Assembly (NCBI RefSeq): GCF_000711895.1
Contig: NZ_JONO01000047.1
Span: forward strand, 1 to 38,231
DNA length: 38,231 nt
Reading direction: 5' to 3'
Source of the DNA: Photorhabdus australis DSM 17609
GTDB taxonomy: Bacteria > Pseudomonadota > Gammaproteobacteria > Enterobacterales > Enterobacteriaceae
Both the position numbers and the translations under genes were made by a program. Shown here in pieces: positions 16,629-25,924 of the stretch. How positions within the stretch are numbered: position 1 is the first letter of the stretch; each line of letters starts with the position of its first letter. The notes beneath the pieces are model-generated. The model was not told the DNA's origin. It did no database searches and saw only the letters and a program-made list of their open reading frames with translations.

Positions 16629-17876
16629 ATGGGGCAATTTGACTACCTTAAACAAGCGATTAAACAAACGGGTTGTACGTTGCAGCAAGTTGCTGATGCA
16701 AGTGGTATGACCAAAGGTTATCTCAGCCAGTTAATTAATGATAAGATTAAAAGTCCCAGTGCTCAAAAATTGTCTTCTCTCCATAACTATCTTGGATTGC
16801 AATATCCTGTGCAAAATAAAATAGTCGGAGTAATATTTGGTAAGTTTTATCCATTGCATACTGGACATATTTATCTGATTCAACGGGCTTGTAGTCAAGT
16901 CGATGAGCTACATGTCATCCTTTGCCATGATGAACCAAGAGATAAAGAGCTGTTTATGAACAGTTCCATGTCTCAGCAACCGACAGTCAGTGATCGTCTG
17001 CGCTGGTTACTTCAGACATTTAAATATCAGAAAAATATTCATATTCATTCTTTTAATGAACAGGGAATTGAACCATATCCGCATGGTTGGGATGTGTGGA
17101 GTAAGGGCATGAAAACCTTTATGTCATATAAGGGGATTAATCCAAGTTACATTTATTCCAGTGAAACTCAGGATGCTCCACGTTATAAAGAGCAATTGGG
17201 AATTGAGACTATCCTTATCGATCCACAGAGATCATTTATGAAGATCAGTGGTCGACAGATTCGTCAGGATCCATTCCTTCATTGGGAATATATTCCTACC
17301 GAAGTAAAACCTTTCTTTGTTCGCACGGTTGCTATTCTTGGTGGAGAATCCAGTGGTAAATCCACGCTGGTTAACAAATTGGCAAATATTTTTAATACGA
17401 CCAGTGCCTGGGAATATGGTCGCGATTATGTTTTCTCCCATCTGGGAGGCGATGAGATGGCGTTACAGTATTCAGACTATGACAAGATCGCATTGGGGCA
17501 AGCCCAATATATTGATTTTGCAGTGAAATATGCGAATAAGGTTACATTTGTAGATACTGATTTTGTGACTACACAGGCATTCTGTAAGCGATATGAAGGG
17601 CGTGAACATCCATTCGTTCAGGCATTGATTGATGAATACCGATTTGATTTGGTCATTCTACTAGAAAATAATACACCTTGGATCGCTGATGGTTTGCGTA
17701 GTCTTGGTAGCGATCAGGATCGTAAAGAGTTCCAGCAATTGCTGGAGTGTATGCTAAAAAATAATAATATTAAGTATGTTAATGTGGATTCACCGGACTA
17801 TGAGCAGCGTTTTTTGCGTTGTATTGAACTGGTTCAGCAACTTTTAGCGGCTAACCCTAAACGTAATATCAGTTGA
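16629..17876 (+). CDS. nadR: NadR: NAD regulator, NMN adenylyltransferase and ribosylnicotinamide kinase
   Basis: 415 residues with all three NadR parts. The N-terminal helix-turn-helix (about 1-60, TLQQVADASGMTKGYLSQ) represses NAD synthesis genes. The adenylyltransferase domain starts with GKFYPLHTGH at 71-80. The C-terminal kinase has Walker A GGESSGKST near 238-246 and DTDF. It senses and salvages NAD precursors. It lies 12 bases after radA with GGGGGAGAT before the ATG, so it is almost certainly cotranscribed. The last residues diverge from E. coli, as is usual for the family. Confidence 0.97.
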   Translation: MGQFDYLKQAIKQTGCTLQQVADASGMTKGYLSQLINDKIKSPSAQKLSSLHNYLGLQYPVQNKIVGVIFGKFYPLHTGHIYLIQRACSQVDELHVILCHDEPRDKELFMNSSMSQQPTVSDRLRWLLQTFKYQKNIHIHSFNEQGIEPYPHGWDVWSKGMKTFMSYKGINPSYIYSSETQDAPRYKEQLGIETILIDPQRSFMKISGRQIRQDPFLHWEYIPTEVKPFFVRTVAILGGESSGKSTLVNKLANIFNTTSAWEYGRDYVFSHLGGDEMALQYSDYDKIALGQAQYIDFAVKYANKVTFVDTDFVTTQAFCKRYEGREHPFVQALIDEYRFDLVILLENNTPWIADGLRSLGSDQDRKEFQQLLECMLKNNNIKYVNVDSPDYEQRFLRCIELVQQLLAANPKRNIS

Positions 17877-18545
17877 ATCGTTTATAATTATATTCATATA
17901 TAATATTTTATATGATAAATTAATAAATATATTCGATATATATCTAACTACGATGTGAGTTGTGGTTGGATATTTTTACTTCTTATAAGTAATAAAATAT
18001 ATAATGACCATTAATATTTTTGATACTTCTATTGATTATTTATTCCTTGAATAAAAACAAAATTAATAATTAAATACTTCCCTGTTGATTTATAAATAAA
18101 AAATTTTTATCTTTGTGATTTATTAGGAAATAAGATAGGTTGATTTTTGTATTAAATATTTTAATGTTTTATGCTCGGTTTTATTGTGAAAATTAAATAT
18201 TAACCTTAACTTGTTGTTATGATATTAAGGTGTTTTTATCTATAAAAAATTATTTATCTGATGTTATTTTTGTATTTGAACTAACCAAATAATGGTCTTC
18301 CGTTAATGAGTGGTCGATAGGAACGGGTTGATCTTGTTTAGTAAATTTTTGATTTTAGCATACAGATAGCCATTTGAAATAGTCACTGGTAGAAATATTG
18401 ATATACTTTTAATTAAGATATTTCTTATATGATTTTCCCTCGTTTGTGTAATCTTATAATGATGAATATCTGTATTTTTACGGATTGTTCTGGCTGTAAG
18501 TGGTACTGATAATGCCAGATTTCTTACACTATATATGCTGAGATA
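17877..18545. other. Very AT-rich spacer after nadR
   Basis: About 670 bases, extremely rich in A/T with TATATA runs. No gene with coding character, no ERIC and no clear terminator for nadR. It presumably holds the promoter of the following ATPase gene. The composition suggests acquired or H-NS-silenced DNA. Confidence 0.6.
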
Positions 18546-19292
18546 ATGAATTTGAATCAAATCGCTACGATTGAAGCCATTGATATTTCATATGGTTTTT
18601 CTAACAGTAAAACTAACCAGAAAATGATTTCAGGCATCACTCTTTCTATTTTTCCAGGTGAATTTACTTTGATTACTGGGGATCTCGGTTCAGGAAAAAG
18701 TACTTTGCTGGCAATGATTTCTGGGCTGTTGCATCTCGACAGAGGAAAAATATTAATTGCTGATCACGAGTTGGGTAAACTGAATAACTGTGAATTAGAT
18801 AGATTTCATTCGATAAATTGTGGTTTTATTTTTCAAAGAATTAATTTATCTAATGAACTCACGGTCTTGGATAATTTGCTATTATCCCTATCCTGTGGAA
18901 TCATGACTTCTTGTCAGGGATCGATAGCTAAAGCAACTAAGGCACTCAATATTGTTGGTCTGAAACATAAGAAAGATGTATATCCCAAGGAATTGGGTGA
19001 TAGTGAAAAACAACGGGTAGCAATAGCCAGAGCAATTGTGAATAGTCCCCGGTATTTGTTTGCTGACGAGCCAACTTGTTATCTTGATAAATATGACTGC
19101 CAAACAGCCATTGATATCTTAAGTTTTATTGCCCGTTATCAAAGGGGAACGGTTGTTGTCGCTTCACAGGATAATAGGCTTATTAAACATGCAGATCGTA
19201 TTATTACTTTGAAAGAAGGGAAAATTATTCATGATACGCATCTTACATATAGCATCATGAATAAAACTATGAGCTTGTATGAGGATAATTAA
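18546..19292 (+). CDS. Orphan MacB/LolD-like ABC ATPase with non-consensus motifs
   Basis: A 248-residue ABC ATP-binding subunit. Walker A GDLGSGKST (45-53) and Walker B with the catalytic Glu175 (LFADEPT) are intact. The signature LSGGE is LGDSE (150-154), the D-loop is CYLD, and the switch histidine of the H-loop (THD in relatives) is Gln208 (SQDN). The general layout, about 25 kDa with a QRVAIARA helix, is that of LolD/MacB/FtsE-type ATPases. No permease gene is next to it; ettA follows convergently. The gene is AT-rich and follows an AT-rich spacer, consistent with transfer. It may serve a permease elsewhere, or have lost transport function. Substrate unknown. Confidence 0.85.
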   Translation: MNLNQIATIEAIDISYGFSNSKTNQKMISGITLSIFPGEFTLITGDLGSGKSTLLAMISGLLHLDRGKILIADHELGKLNNCELDRFHSINCGFIFQRINLSNELTVLDNLLLSLSCGIMTSCQGSIAKATKALNIVGLKHKKDVYPKELGDSEKQRVAIARAIVNSPRYLFADEPTCYLDKYDCQTAIDILSFIARYQRGTVVVASQDNRLIKHADRIITLKEGKIIHDTHLTYSIMNKTMSLYEDN

Positions 19293-19296
19293 AGGA

Positions 19297-19325
19297 AAAC
19301 GGCCTGTTATCAGGCCGTTTTTAAT
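19297..19325. terminator. Bidirectional terminator between the ABC ATPase and ettA
   Basis: AAACGGCCTG (19297-19306) pairs with CAGGCCGTTT (19311-19320) around TTAT, with A-rich and T-rich flanks on the two sides. It can therefore end transcription from both converging genes. Confidence 0.92.
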
Positions 19326-19329
19326 ATGA

Positions 19330-20997
19330 TTATTTACTCATTCTCTTGTATTTAATGCGATGCGGTTCTAGTGCTTCAGCTCCCAGAGTCCGCTTCTTAT
19401 AATCTTCGTATTCACTGAAGTTACCTTCAAAGAAAGTCACTTTACCTTCATCCTGATAATCAATGATGTGGGTTGCGATACGGTCAAGGAACCAGCGATC
19501 ATGGGAAATAACCATTGCACAGCCAGGGAATTCTAGCAGGGCATTTTCTAGTGCGCGCAAAGTTTCAATATCTAGATCATTGGTTGGTTCGTCGAGCAGC
19601 AGCATGTTACCGCCAACTTGCAGTAGTTTAGCCAAATGAAGTCGGCCTCTTTCACCGCCAGACAGTTCACCGACACGTTTACCTTGATCAACGCCTTTGA
19701 AATTGAAACGGCCAACATATGCGCGGCTTGGGAGTTCAAAGTTACCGATACGCATGATGTCTTGACCGCCAGAAATCTCTTCCCAGACGGTTTTTTTATC
19801 ATCCATATTGTCACGGAACTGATCGACAGAAGCCAGTTTGACAGTTTCTCCTAACGTGATCGTGCCGGAATCAGGTTGTTCTTGGTTGGAAAGCATACGG
19901 AATAGGGTGGATTTACCAGCACCGTTAGGCCCAATAATCCCGACAATGGCTCCTTTGGGGAGGGAAAAGCTCAGATTATCGATGAGAACTCGGTCGCCAT
20001 AGGATTTAGTCAAATTTTCTACTTCCAGAACTTTGTCACCCAAGCGTGATCCTGGCGGGATAAACAGTTCACTGGTTTCGTTACGTTTTTGATATTCAAC
20101 GCTGTTTAATTCTTCAAAACGGGCTAAGCGTGCTTTACCCTTCGCTTGACGACCTTTTGGATTTTGGCGGACCCATTCCAATTCTTTTTCGATAGATTTA
20201 CGGCGGGCGGCTTCTGTCGAGGCTTCCTGAGCCAGGCGAGCATCTTTTTGCTCCAGCCATGAAGAGTAGTTACCTTCCCATGGGATACCTTCACCACGGT
20301 CAAGTTCCAGAATCCAGCCAGCAACGTTATCAAGGAAGTAACGGTCGTGGGTAATGGCAACAACAGTACCTTCATAATCATGCAGGAAACGTTCCAACCA
20401 AGCGACAGATTCGGCATCGAGGTGGTTAGTCGGTTCATCCAGCAGCAGCATATCTGGTTTTTCTAGCAGTAAACGACAGATTGCTACGCGGCGGCGTTCA
20501 CCCCCGGATAGATGCTCAATTTTTGCATCCCATGGTGGCAGACGTAGTGCGTCAGCTGCACGTTCAAGCTGATTATCAAGGTTATGACCATCATGTGACT
20601 GAATAATCGCTTCCAGTTCACCTTGTTCTTTAGCCAGTTTGTCAAAATCAGCATCAGGATCAGCATAGGCTGCGTAGACTTCATCCAAACGCGTTAGTGC
20701 GTGTTTCACCTCACTAACCGCCTCTTCTACGGCTTCGCGCACCGTGTGCTCAAGATTTAATTTTGGCTCCTGAGGTAGATAGCCAATTTTAATCCCTGGC
20801 TGTGGACGGGCTTCACCTTCGATGTCTTTGTCAATACCGGCCATAATACGTAATAAGGTGGATTTACCCGCGCCGTTAAGACCAAGGACACCAATTTTTG
20901 CTCCCGGGAAGAAACTCAGGGAGATATTTTTCAGAATATGACGTTTCGGGGGAACAATTTTACCGACCCGATGCATGGAGTAAACATATTGAGCCAC
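19330..20997 (-). CDS. ettA: Energy-dependent translational throttle protein EttA
   Basis: A soluble ABC-F protein that binds the ribosomal E site and gates entry into elongation according to the ATP/ADP ratio. Two ATPase halves are complete: GLNGAGKST, LSGGERRR and DEPTNHLD, then GPNGAGKST, LSGGERGR and DEPTNDLD. The arm and inter-domain linker lie between them (about 240-320, rich in KSIEKELEWVRQ-type helix). I chose the GTG at 20997 because it gives exactly 555 residues and the family start VAQYVYSMHRVGK. A longer frame to 21051 adds 18 residues not in the family. Formerly yjjK. Confidence 0.96.
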   Translation of the reverse strand: MAQYVYSMHRVGKIVPPKRHILKNISLSFFPGAKIGVLGLNGAGKSTLLRIMAGIDKDIEGEARPQPGIKIGYLPQEPKLNLEHTVREAVEEAVSEVKHALTRLDEVYAAYADPDADFDKLAKEQGELEAIIQSHDGHNLDNQLERAADALRLPPWDAKIEHLSGGERRRVAICRLLLEKPDMLLLDEPTNHLDAESVAWLERFLHDYEGTVVAITHDRYFLDNVAGWILELDRGEGIPWEGNYSSWLEQKDARLAQEASTEAARRKSIEKELEWVRQNPKGRQAKGKARLARFEELNSVEYQKRNETSELFIPPGSRLGDKVLEVENLTKSYGDRVLIDNLSFSLPKGAIVGIIGPNGAGKSTLFRMLSNQEQPDSGTITLGETVKLASVDQFRDNMDDKKTVWEEISGGQDIMRIGNFELPSRAYVGRFNFKGVDQGKRVGELSGGERGRLHLAKLLQVGGNMLLLDEPTNDLDIETLRALENALLEFPGCAMVISHDRWFLDRIATHIIDYQDEGKVTFFEGNFSEYEDYKKRTLGAEALEPHRIKYKRMSK

Positions 20998-21316
20998 GTT
21001 GCTATAAGCCTCGCTATCTCTGATTGTTATAATGCCTGCTTTGCGAAGCAAGTCGCATGGACAGGACGTATTGGTATTTGATTATATCAAGTTAGGTTAT
21101 TTATGTTCATCTGAACACGATTTGCTGTAGTTTACCCGATTTAAGTTAATAAACTCTATAACCCGATTGCTGGAATAAAATGATTCAGGGTTAAGTTTAT
21201 TAAGCGTGATTAATTTACTTAGATAAAAAACTTACCTTTATGGGATATTTGGTTAAATATTTTATAATGTGATAAATTAATGTGGTAATTAGTGTTAATC
21301 ATATTATTATGATGTT
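20998..21316. other. AT-rich spacer between ettA and slt
   Basis: About 320 bases containing the minus-strand ettA promoter and leader. No gene, hairpin terminator or known regulatory motif is evident before the ERIC copy begins. Confidence 0.5.
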
Positions 21317-21443
21317 TATACCCGTTATCTTTCAAGTTGTCTCTTTGTTGGCTGCACTCACTCACCCCGGTCACCTAGTTATCTATGCTCCCGGGGATTC
21401 GCTTCCTTGCCGTCGCGATGCATCTTGAAATCCATAGGATATA
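21317..21443 (+). repeat. ERIC-type repeat (copy 2), upstream of slt
   Basis: About 127 bases from TATACCCG to a degraded right edge. It carries the ERIC-like core GGCTGCACTCACTCACCCCG, a central GGTCACCTAGTTATCTATG stem and CCCGGGGATTCGC. Strongly similar to the copy at 27655-27780. It ends 44 bases before the slt start codon, so it forms part of the slt promoter or leader. Confidence 0.9.
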
Positions 21444-21487
21444 TATATGTGCGCAAATCTGTTCAATTTTATCTCCGGGAGAAGTGT

Positions 21488-23410
21488 GTGGTAATGGCTA
21501 AATGGCAACACCTTGCGATGGCTGTAGGATTGGTTGTTGTATCTGTAACAGCAAACGCTGATTCTCTCAATGACCAGCGGCAAAGATATCAGCAGATTAA
21601 GCAAGCCTGGGATGCCAGCGATATGACTAAAGTGGCGAGATTGATGCCGACGTTGAGAGACTATCCGCTTTATCCTTACCTGGAATATCGAGAATTGACT
21701 CATGATCTCGCTCTTGTGACATCAAAACAGATCCGTGATTTTATTGATAGTTATCCTAATTTGCCGCCTGCACGTTCCCTATCATCCCGTTTTATCAATG
21801 AACTTGCGCGCCGTGAGGATTGGAGGGGTGTGCTAGCGTTTAGCTCTACGGTGCCAAAATCTATTACAGCCCGTTGTAATTATTATTTTGCTAAATGGGC
21901 CACAGGTGAGAAGTCGGTTGCCTGGCAGGGAACGAAAGAGGTTTGGTTAAATGGGCACTCTTTACCAGCCAGTTGCAATAAATTATTGGATGTCTGGCAG
22001 CAGGCTGGTTATTTATCAGCGGAGCTGATATTACAACGTATAAATCTCTCATTGAAAGCGGGGAATACTTCTCTAGTCAGTTACCTCGCTAAGCAATTAC
22101 CACCAGGATACAAACGTATCAGTGATGGTCTGATTAAATTGCAAGCTGAGCCAGTGACCGTATTAGATTTTGCCAGTAATACTGGGCCGACTGATTTTAC
22201 GCGCGCGGCCACCATAGCCGCTTTTTCTCGCCTTGCTCGTCAAGAGCCGGATCAGGCAAGAGCGATCATTCCATCAATTGTCAAAGTACAAAAGATGAAT
22301 GTAAGTGAACACCAGCGGTTAAAAGAGATTGTTGCATGGCAGTTGATGGGGAGTGTGACCTATGAGCAGGAAAAATGGCGTGATGATGTGATCCGTGATA
22401 CTCAATCTGTTTCACTACTTGAACGGCGTGTTCGTTTGGCATTGGGTAACGCAGATGAGCGTGGTCTGGAACAGTGGATCACATTATTACCGTTAGAGGT
22501 CCAGAATAAAGATCCGTGGCGTTATTGGCGAGCCAGTATTTTATTGGCACAGGGTAAAAAAGGTGCAGGTGAGGCAATATTGCGTAAGCTGACAGACGGT
22601 CGTGGTTTTTATCCAATGGTTGCTGCGCAAAAACTGAATATCAGTTACCCATTAATCATTAATACAGCAAAGAAACCAGATGCGACTATTGCTTCAATAC
22701 CCGAAGTGAGAAGGGTAAGGGAACTGATGTATTGGCAAATGGATAATCTTGCCCGCATAGAGTGGAGTAATCTGGTCGCTAGCCAGAATAAATTGAAACA
22801 AGAACAACTGGCACGTTATGCATTTGATCAGAAATGGGCTGCCCTTAGTGTGCAGGCGACAATAACCGGAAAAATGTGGGATCATCTCGAAGAACGTTTT
22901 CCATTAGCATGGCGGCAGGAGTTCAACCACTTTACTTCAGATAAAGGGATTTCTCAGAGTTATGCAATGGCGATAGCGCGTCAGGAAAGTGCCTGGAACC
23001 CGCAAGTGAGTTCTCCTGTCGGTGCAGTTGGTTTGATGCAGGTGATGCCGGACACTGCGGAATATACTGTTAAACAAAATGGTATTCAGGGATATATAAA
23101 CAGTAGCCAGCTTATAAACCCATTGACTAATATCGAAATTGGTACTGCTTATCTTGAGTCTGTTTATCAACGTTTTGGAAATAATCGGATACTTGCCAGT
23201 GCCGCTTATAACGCAGGCCCAACTCGTGTAGATCGCTGGTTATCTAACAGTGGTGGGCGGTTAGATGCGATAGCTTTTATTGAAAGTATTCCGTTTTCTG
23301 AGACCCGCAATTATGTCAAAAATGTTTTGGCTTATGATGTTTTCTACAGTAATTTCATGGGTAAGTTATCAAATGTGTTGACTAGTGCAGAATGGCAAAG
23401 GTGTTACTGA
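21488..23410 (+). CDS. slt: Soluble lytic murein transglycosylase Slt70
   Basis: Cleaves peptidoglycan between MurNAc and GlcNAc, forming 1,6-anhydro ends, in the periplasm. About 640 residues with a signal peptide ending near ANADS, a superhelical U/L-domain ring and the C-terminal lysozyme-like domain. Catalytic Glu500 is in IARQESAWNP, followed by GLMQVMPDTA and AAYNAGPTRV. I chose the GTG at 21488 (GGGAG six bases before); an ATG two codons later is the alternative. The upstream open frame to 21407 runs into the ERIC repeat and is not coding. Confidence 0.95.
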   Translation: MVMAKWQHLAMAVGLVVVSVTANADSLNDQRQRYQQIKQAWDASDMTKVARLMPTLRDYPLYPYLEYRELTHDLALVTSKQIRDFIDSYPNLPPARSLSSRFINELARREDWRGVLAFSSTVPKSITARCNYYFAKWATGEKSVAWQGTKEVWLNGHSLPASCNKLLDVWQQAGYLSAELILQRINLSLKAGNTSLVSYLAKQLPPGYKRISDGLIKLQAEPVTVLDFASNTGPTDFTRAATIAAFSRLARQEPDQARAIIPSIVKVQKMNVSEHQRLKEIVAWQLMGSVTYEQEKWRDDVIRDTQSVSLLERRVRLALGNADERGLEQWITLLPLEVQNKDPWRYWRASILLAQGKKGAGEAILRKLTDGRGFYPMVAAQKLNISYPLIINTAKKPDATIASIPEVRRVRELMYWQMDNLARIEWSNLVASQNKLKQEQLARYAFDQKWAALSVQATITGKMWDHLEERFPLAWRQEFNHFTSDKGISQSYAMAIARQESAWNPQVSSPVGAVGLMQVMPDTAEYTVKQNGIQGYINSSQLINPLTNIEIGTAYLESVYQRFGNNRILASAAYNAGPTRVDRWLSNSGGRLDAIAFIESIPFSETRNYVKNVLAYDVFYSNFMGKLSNVLTSAEWQRCY

Positions 23411-23436
23411 TTTATGACAAATTATGTTATGCTTCT

Positions 23437-23455
23437 GTACTAGTTAAATAGTATG
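23437..23455 (+). promoter_or_regulatory. Trp operator in front of trpR
   Basis: GTACTAGTTAAATAGTATG matches the TrpR operator pattern (ACTAGTTAACTAGT) with a CTAG-type half site and one changed base. It implies autoregulation of trpR. It ends only eight bases before the start codon, so the promoter -10 must lie in or beside it. Confidence 0.8.
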
Positions 23456-23463
23456 AATTGATT

Positions 23464-23784
23464 ATGGCTCAAAATCACCTGACAGATCCGGCACTTTCGC
23501 CACAAAATAATGAAGATTGGCAACGTTTTGTCACTTTACTCCAACAAGCTTTTACACAAAATCTACAGCATCCGGTTTTGCAGTTATTATTGACACCGGA
23601 TGAACGGGCAGCGCTGGCCACAAGGGTCCGCATTATCCAGGAATTAATGAGTGGGCAAATGAGCCAACGTGAGCTGAAAAATGAGCTTGGGGTTGGAATT
23701 GCGACTATCACACGCGGTTCTAATAGTCTAAAATCCGCGCCGAACGATGTGAAAGCTTGGTTAGAAGAACAATTATTGAGATGA
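23464..23784 (+). CDS. trpR: Trp operon repressor
   Basis: Tryptophan-activated dimeric repressor of trp, aroH-type and its own genes. 106 residues (E. coli 108). The helix-turn-helix is in [26 protein letters not shown], given here as QRELKNELG plus [26 protein letters not shown] forms the core. No Shine-Dalgarno sequence is visible before the ATG, and the Trp operator ends eight bases upstream, so the leader is very short. A TTG two codons upstream is a less likely start. Confidence 0.96.
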   Translation: MAQNHLTDPALSPQNNEDWQRFVTLLQQAFTQNLQHPVLQLLLTPDERAALATRVRIIQELMSGQMSQRELKNELGVGIATITRGSNSLKSAPNDVKAWLEEQLLR

Positions 23785-23786
23785 TA

Positions 23787-23803
23787 GGCCGCAGGTTGCG
23801 GCC
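23787..23803. other. GC hairpin between trpR and yjjX
   Basis: GGCCGCA and TGCGGCC pair around GGT, directly after the trpR stop and between two converging genes. It lacks a T-run, so it is a weak terminator candidate or mRNA 3' end protector. Confidence 0.6.
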
Positions 23804-23819
23804 CATGATGAATGCTTGT

Positions 23820-24350
23820 TTAACGGGCATCCAGCTCTTTATAAATTTCATGGTGTACAGGTACTAAAGCGAGGATAAGGGCTTGGTGGTATACACTGGT
23901 ACGAGTCAGGATACCATTGGTGAAAAAGCCAATGGCACCACCTTTCCATTTGATGTTATCAATACCTGTAAGATGAGTCATTTCATGGCCTAATTCCCTG
24001 CCTTCACGGATACCATTAAGAACTTTTTCTGGTAGCATCAGACTGGCTGAGCGAGATTCTCCACGAATTTGCTGATATTCTACGACCATCCAGGCAAACG
24101 TCATATCATCTTCAATACCTGCTTCCACACCAACCCAAAAGTCTGCTTCAGGGCGAACTTGTCTGGCGGCCATCACACGCTGACGAGCGCCGGTGCGAGT
24201 TTCTGCATTACCGATCGGTTGCTGTGGGACGCTACTGTCTACGTTGATATCTTCAATCCGGTATGCACCTGGCCCAAAAACATCGTCAAATGCGAGACTA
24301 ATAGCCTTAATTTTGGCGGGGTTGGTGGTTGCAGCAATAACGTGATACAT
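23820..24350 (-). CDS. yjjX: Inosine/xanthosine triphosphatase
   Basis: House-cleaning nucleotide phosphatase that removes ITP and XTP (ITPase-like fold). 176 residues against about 170 in E. coli. Conserved blocks: the N-terminal [11 protein letters not shown] loop, [33 protein letters not shown] and the C-terminal [11 protein letters not shown]. Convergent with trpR and divergent from gpmB (54 bases), the same arrangement as in E. coli. Confidence 0.95.
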   Translation of the reverse strand: MYHVIAATTNPAKIKAISLAFDDVFGPGAYRIEDINVDSSVPQQPIGNAETRTGARQRVMAARQVRPEADFWVGVEAGIEDDMTFAWMVVEYQQIRGESRSASLMLPEKVLNGIREGRELGHEMTHLTGIDNIKWKGGAIGFFTNGILTRTSVYHQALILALVPVHHEIYKELDAR

Positions 24351-24404
24351 AATAAATAAGTTATCCTTTGAACTAATATTTACGCAGTATAACGGAAAAC
24401 GAAA

Positions 24405-25052
24405 ATGTTACAGGTATATCTTGTTCGCCATGGGGAATCCGAATGGAATGCGGAGCGTCGTATTCAGGGACAATCTGACAGCCCTTTAACTGAAACAGGC
24501 GAATATCAGGCCAGATTAGTGGCACAAAGAGTAAAATCTGAAAGTATTACTCATATTATTACTAGTGATCTCGGACGTACACGACGCACAGCGGAAATCA
24601 TTGCGGAGGTTTGTGGTTGTGAAGTTATTCTGGAGCCACGTTTACGTGAATTGAACATGGGAGTGCTTGAGCGCAGAAATATTGATTCACTGACTTCTGA
24701 AGAGGAAAACTGGCGTAAGAAAGTGCTCGATGGTACACCAGGTGGGCGCATCCCGGAAGGTGAGTCTATGGATGAGTTGGCTGTGCGCATGCGAGCTGCT
24801 CTGGAAAACTGCCGTAATCTGCCTAATGGTAGTCGACCATTATTAGTCAGCCATGGAATCGCTCTGGGATGTTTGGTTGGCACAATATTAGGATTACCCG
24901 CACATGCTGAACGTCGTCTTCGTTTGCGTAATTGTTCTTTGTCCAGAGTGGATTACCAAAGCAGCCCGTGGCTGGCATCTGGTTGGATTGTAGAAACGGC
25001 AGGCGATATCACACATCTGGATTCGCCTGCACTGGATGAATTACAGCGTTAA
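24405..25052 (+). CDS. gpmB: Histidine phosphatase GpmB (phosphoglycerate mutase-like)
   Basis: 215 residues as in E. coli YtjC/GpmB. The catalytic histidine is His9 in [10 protein letters not shown] and the second is in [10 protein letters not shown] (about residue 150). Annotated as cofactor-dependent phosphoglycerate mutase, but members of this subgroup are often general phosphatases, so the substrate is uncertain. Its TAA overlaps the TAA of rob on the other strand within a shared TTAA. Confidence 0.93.
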   Translation: MLQVYLVRHGESEWNAERRIQGQSDSPLTETGEYQARLVAQRVKSESITHIITSDLGRTRRTAEIIAEVCGCEVILEPRLRELNMGVLERRNIDSLTSEEENWRKKVLDGTPGGRIPEGESMDELAVRMRAALENCRNLPNGSRPLLVSHGIALGCLVGTILGLPAHAERRLRLRNCSLSRVDYQSSPWLASGWIVETAGDITHLDSPALDELQR

Positions 25053-25924
25053 CGTAGGATAGGGATGAGATATTGAAATTCGACGATATGATTCTCCGCT
25101 TCCTTGTCTCTGTCATTTGTATTCGTGAGATAATAACGCTCGATATCGTATCCTTTTCTGCGGGTTAGATTCAGTATTGGCAGGCAAATACCATAGACGG
25201 TGAACAGGAAATCCTGTAAGCCTTCTTTGGTGCCATAGTAACTGAATGAGACATACTCTCCCGCCGGTAATGTAACGGGTTGGCTGCCTGCTACATCAAA
25301 CTGTGCATATTTTGGTTCTACTGCTGTGGTGTAGAACACCGTTTGCTCATCTTCCTTTTCTGGATTGAGAATCGCATGGTGAAGACCATAAAGCACTGGC
25401 GGTAACACTTCTGCATTTTGCAGATAGTATGTCCAGAAATTATGGCGCATTTCAGTACAAAAACTTGACCATTGTTCCAGCGTATAGGAACAAGATTGCT
25501 CTATACCAACCAGCTGCTGTTCTTCCAGCGTGATGTATGTTGCTTCTGGAATATGCCTTTTATCCAGTAATATCGGCGGGCAGATACCTGTAGCACACCA
25601 TTCTTCACTGAGTCGATAAAGTGCTGGTGTTTTGTTGAATTGCTTTTTAAATGCACGGGTAAAAGTTTGTTGGGAGTCAAACCGGTATTGCAAAGCAATA
25701 TCCAGAATAGGGCGGCTGGTTAAACGTAAAGCAACAGCGGCCCGTGATAACCTTCTGGCGCGGATATAAGAGCCAATAGCTTGGCCGGTAACGTCTTTAA
25801 ACATACGTTGCAGGTGCCATTTAGAATAGCCTGCTTTGGCTGCAACATTGTCGAGTGATAACGATTGATCTAAGTGATTATCTAGCCAACGTAATAAATC
25901 ACGAATGATGCTGGTTTGATCCAT
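25049..25924 (-). CDS. rob: Right-origin-binding transcriptional activator Rob
   Basis: AraC/XylS-family regulator of the mar/sox/rob regulon (antibiotic, solvent and superoxide tolerance). 291 residues (E. coli 289). The N-terminal double helix-turn-helix covers about 8-105: AAKAGYSKWHLQRMFK, then ILDIALQYRFDSQQTFTRAFKKQF. A GyrI-like ligand-binding domain follows from about 120 to the end. GGAG precedes the ATG. Confidence 0.96.
   Translation of the reverse strand: MDQTSIIRDLLRWLDNHLDQSLSLDNVAAKAGYSKWHLQRMFKDVTGQAIGSYIRARRLSRAAVALRLTSRPILDIALQYRFDSQQTFTRAFKKQFNKTPALYRLSEEWCATGICPPILLDKRHIPEATYITLEEQQLVGIEQSCSYTLEQWSSFCTEMRHNFWTYYLQNAEVLPPVLYGLHHAILNPEKEDEQTVFYTTAVEPKYAQFDVAGSQPVTLPAGEYVSFSYYGTKEGLQDFLFTVYGICLPILNLTRRKGYDIERYYLTNTNDRDKEAENHIVEFQYLIPILR

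Noticed and set aside
18303-18560. 85-residue minus-strand open frame overlapping the start of the ABC ATPase gene
   Set aside because: AT-rich DNA, overlaps the start of a clearly coding gene and shows no domain.
20998-21051. 18-codon extension of EttA
   Set aside because: The GTG at 20997 gives the exact 555-residue family length and the conserved N terminus.
21407-21487. Upstream extension of slt
   Set aside because: It runs through the right end of an ERIC repeat; the GTG at 21488 has a well-spaced ribosome binding site and the signal peptide starts there.
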